Assembly: GCA_036937835.1 (NCBI GenBank)
Contig: CM072864.1
Coordinates: 19,950,501-20,014,500 of the forward strand
DNA length: 64,000 nucleotides
Direction: 5' to 3'
DNA from: Pampus argenteus
Taxonomy: Eukaryota > Chordata > Actinopteri > Scombriformes > Stromateidae
The position numbers and the translations under genes are program-made. How positions within the stretch are numbered: the first letter of the stretch is position 1; each line of letters opens with the position of its first letter. Below, piece after piece: positions 61,301 through 64,000 of the stretch. The notes beneath the pieces are model-generated. The model saw only the letters and a list, made by a program, of their open reading frames with translations. It did no database searches and was not told the origin of the DNA.

Positions 61301-61520
61301 ATGGCTTCTATAATCACTGAAGCAGAATGGGAACCTCTGGGATAATAAGGCTCTTTTCTTCCACCTGCAGGGTGGTCCTGACACTTTGGCTTGACTAAGA
61401 TAGACCTTCATTCAGGAAATAGCATTGTCCATTTTAGCAGATTTTTAGCAAATAAAATTCTGAATTTGCTATAAGGCTTTAAAAGCTAAACAAATATTTC
61501 AAAATTAGTGTTTAATACAG

Positions 61521-61895
61521 TCTGGTGACAAATTAAAGGAAAAAACAAGTCTTAGTAAGGTGTTGGACCAGTACATGCTGTCAGAACAGCTTTAACTTGA
61601 CGACCTGATTCTACAAGTCTCTGAACTGGAGAGATGAACACCGTTCTTCAAGGAGATTTTCCCTCATCTAGTGTTTTGTTGATGGTGGTGGTGGTGGAGG
61701 AGAGTGCGGTCTAACACGTCGGTCCAGAATATCACATAGGTGTTCAATTGGGTTGTGGTCTGGTGACTGCGAAGGCTGGAGCATATGCCATTTTCATACT
61801 CCTCAAGCCATTCAGTAACTCCTCATGCCGTATGGATTGGGGGCATTGTAATCCCAGAAGAGACCACTCTCATCAGCATAGAAATGTCATTCAGT
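61521..61895. mobile_element. Fish repeat with TTGGACCAGTAC...GTGTTCAATTGGGTTG core
   Basis: Ordered motifs GGTGTTGGACCAGTACATGC, GAACAGCTTTAACTTGACGA, ATTCTACAAGTCTCTGAACT, TAACACGTCGGTCCAGAATA, AGGTGTTCAATTGGGTTG and GAAGAGACCACTCTCATCAG match a common teleost repeat I know. It is diverged and non-coding here, except for a meaningless 72-codon ORF (61748-61966). Confidence 0.65.
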
Positions 61896-62123
61896 TTTTT
61901 ACTTTAATTTTCTCATCCGTCTGTATTTTTGCTCATACACTGTCAATAATATATTATGAACTCTGATTCAATTATAGTTGTGGATTTTTAACCAGTGCTG
62001 GAATTTTTCTCCCTAAGATATGATGTTCTTGTGGATCAAGTGTAGCTAAAAAGAACAAAACATATCTTTTGAAATTACTTTTTAGCTTTTGCCAAATATT
62101 AAATTAAAGGGTGTTTAATATTT

Positions 62124-62145
62124 GATTAATTAATTAATTAATTAA
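62124..62145. repeat. TTAA tetranucleotide repeat
   Basis: About five tandem ATTA/TTAA units. Confidence 0.85.
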
Positions 62146-62466
62146 ATGTTAAAGCAATTTAGCATTGAGAGTTAAAGTAACCTAGGTATGCCATGCATGA
62201 ATATACCATCAATATCGTGTGCCCCAATTTCAACACATTTCACTACTGTGAAACTTGAGAATGAACCTGAGAAACATGTCTTCAGCATTCATTACATAAA
62301 GTGGTTACATCCATAGAAATTCTATTATTTTCCTTATTGGATATATTATTATGATCATGACAATATTATGACCATTCCTACAGCTGTTTTCAAAGCATAC
62401 AAGGTGCTGATATTACAATGTAGGCCAGTAATACATAACTAAGCAAAACTCTGTGAATATTAATCC

Positions 62467-62523
62467 CGTGCGTGCGTGCGTGCGTGTGCGCGCGCGCATG
62501 CGTGTGTGTGTGTGTGTGTGTGT
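62467..62523. repeat. GTGC-CG-GT compound repeat
   Basis: GTGC units, then a GCGCGCGC core, then an uninterrupted GT run: 57 bases of almost perfect purine/pyrimidine alternation. Confidence 0.9.
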
Positions 62524-64000
62524 CTGATGCAAGGTTATTATCAGACTGAGTGGGGTGAAAGAAGTCCCCACTCAGCACCTAGTGAGCCTTAAACCGCAGT
62601 CATAGCACTGTACTGTAATGGGAGGGTGAGAGAAGGACCTGAAAAAAAGTGAATTTTCAGCAGATTTTAGGCAAAACATTCCTTCCTTTGCTTCCTCTGT
62701 CAGCTCTGTTTAAACATAACAGCCTGCCTATCCTGACCAGCAGGCCATTTCAATCTTCAAGCAGAAGAAGAAGATGAAATGCATACACAGCCATGGTTAA
62801 TGTTTAAAGAGAAAATAATGGAAATACAATGTCAGGATCACACCAGAGAGAATCAACAATGTGTTTTATTACTGGGGAATATGACTAAATAATATATTAG
62901 AAGTGCATGTTTTACATCATTGTGAATATTGAAACACCACTGAATGGGTGGAATATATACAAGGTGGTTTCTACAGAGACAAGTAAACAAACAAGCAAAC
63001 AAGATGTTTTAATGGATGGCGGCGAATGTTTGATAATGGATGCGAGACATGCACATGGTTTTCCAGACAAAAGGACTGTGACAGTTTTGCTTACTTGTTT
63101 ATTTTTTAGTGATGTTTCACTAATCTTAATGTATTTTTGAAACCAGCTGTTCAGCGCTCACACAAGTAATCTGTGAATGTTGCATGAGATATTCATGTGT
63201 TTCCTGCATTTTAAGGCAAAGGTGCACACACAGATACTACTAAAACACATTTTCCCATGATGACCACTTGAAAGAAAAAATCTTTGGAGCCACTTAGATT
63301 TCAAGATTAACTCTGTTCAATTTATGTTGACCTTTAGTCTGATTTTCTACCATTGTGTTGTGTCCATTCCTACCCAGGCAGAACCAAACATTAAAAAACA
63401 TGCAAAGTATTCACTGGTACTATCTGTGAAGTGTGCTCAGGAAGGTCAGAGCTCTCTGACTGCCCTGAGGACAGCACTAAAGTCATTCAGGCCTGTTTTA
63501 GTGTCTGGACACACTGATACTCACACGCAGTTTAAATATGACCTGTGGCAGTGAAACTCAGTACCAGCATTTGGTCCATGATCACTCACATGTTCTCCTT
63601 GGCTTGATGTTTGGCCAAAGTATCACAGTATTTAAATAATGTTGGCATTGTAACGGCTTAAAGTACCCAAGTACAAATTTAGAAACAGGAAAACCTGCCA
63701 CATGACCAAATAAAAAAAAAAGTCTTAATATTAATTTATATAATGGTAAATGTTTGAAAATCAGGCTTGTGATAAAAAGGCAAGAAGTGCAGGAACAACC
63801 AAACTTATTTCGAACTCTTGTGTGAATTTAAAGCCCCTGGCACTAGGGGGAGCAAGTCTATTAGAAGTACTCACTACAGAGGACTGCTGTGTCAGAGTGG
63901 TGTTCAGAGAGGATGGAGGGCACTGTGTTGAATTTGTGGTTGCTGTGGCGAATTTATTACAGAATAAATCATCATCCGTTTTCAATTTTAACACCAGTTC
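62524..64000. other. Gene-poor end of window
   Basis: No exon, RNA gene or clear repeat family recognised. Short ORFs (for example 63324-63554) are unsupported. Confidence 0.5.

Noticed and set aside
1..64000. tRNA, rRNA, CRISPR arrays, insertion sequences or endogenous retrovirus genes
   Set aside because: None found. The only tRNA-like text is in SINE remnants, and no reverse transcriptase, gag or env-like frames were seen.

Overview
The window is vertebrate nuclear DNA, most likely from a teleost fish. The reasons are multi-exon genes with canonical GT..AG introns, long CA/GT microsatellites, interspersed repeats of kinds common in fish, and a gene order (kazn, tmem51, elastase-2 family genes) that matches the human 1p36.21 neighbourhood. 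No bacterial, phage or CRISPR features are present.

Layout. (1) 718-9984, + strand: the 3' half of kazn (kazrin). Nine coding exons carry the basic linker, three SAM domains and the EVTNV C-terminus. One internal exon can also be read through to a stop, which gives the alternative short C-terminus EEDADW. (2) 13.09-16.25 kb (3'UTR perhaps to 19.0 kb), + strand: tmem51, with a repeat-rich 5'UTR exon, two coding exons and a 275-aa two-pass membrane protein with a PPxY tail. (3) 19.36-28.83 kb: three complete eight-exon pancreatic elastase-2/chymotrypsin-C family genes. Two are in tandem on the - strand (267 and 266 aa). The third diverges on the + strand (265 aa). All have a signal peptide, propeptide Cys, the His/Asp/Ser triad and TATA boxes, and all look functional. 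(4) 30.59-32.98 kb, + strand: a candidate three-exon small gene (85 or 89 aa) that I do not recognise. (5) 33-64 kb: no coding exon I can support. This tract holds microsatellites, decayed transposons/SINEs and several unique, AT-motif-rich islands that look like conserved noncoding elements, as in a regulatory gene desert or a giant intron.

Functional picture. Kazrin is a cytoplasmic adaptor at desmosomes, the cytoskeleton and endosomes. Tmem51 is a poorly characterised membrane protein. The elastases are secreted acinar-cell zymogens that probably share pancreas-specific regulation. The physical linkage is ancient synteny, not an operon. Exon boundaries were derived by hand from splice signals, reading-frame continuity and family knowledge. 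All coordinates are genomic + strand positions. I found no clearly new biological system. The best lead for something undescribed is the small gene at 30588-32984.
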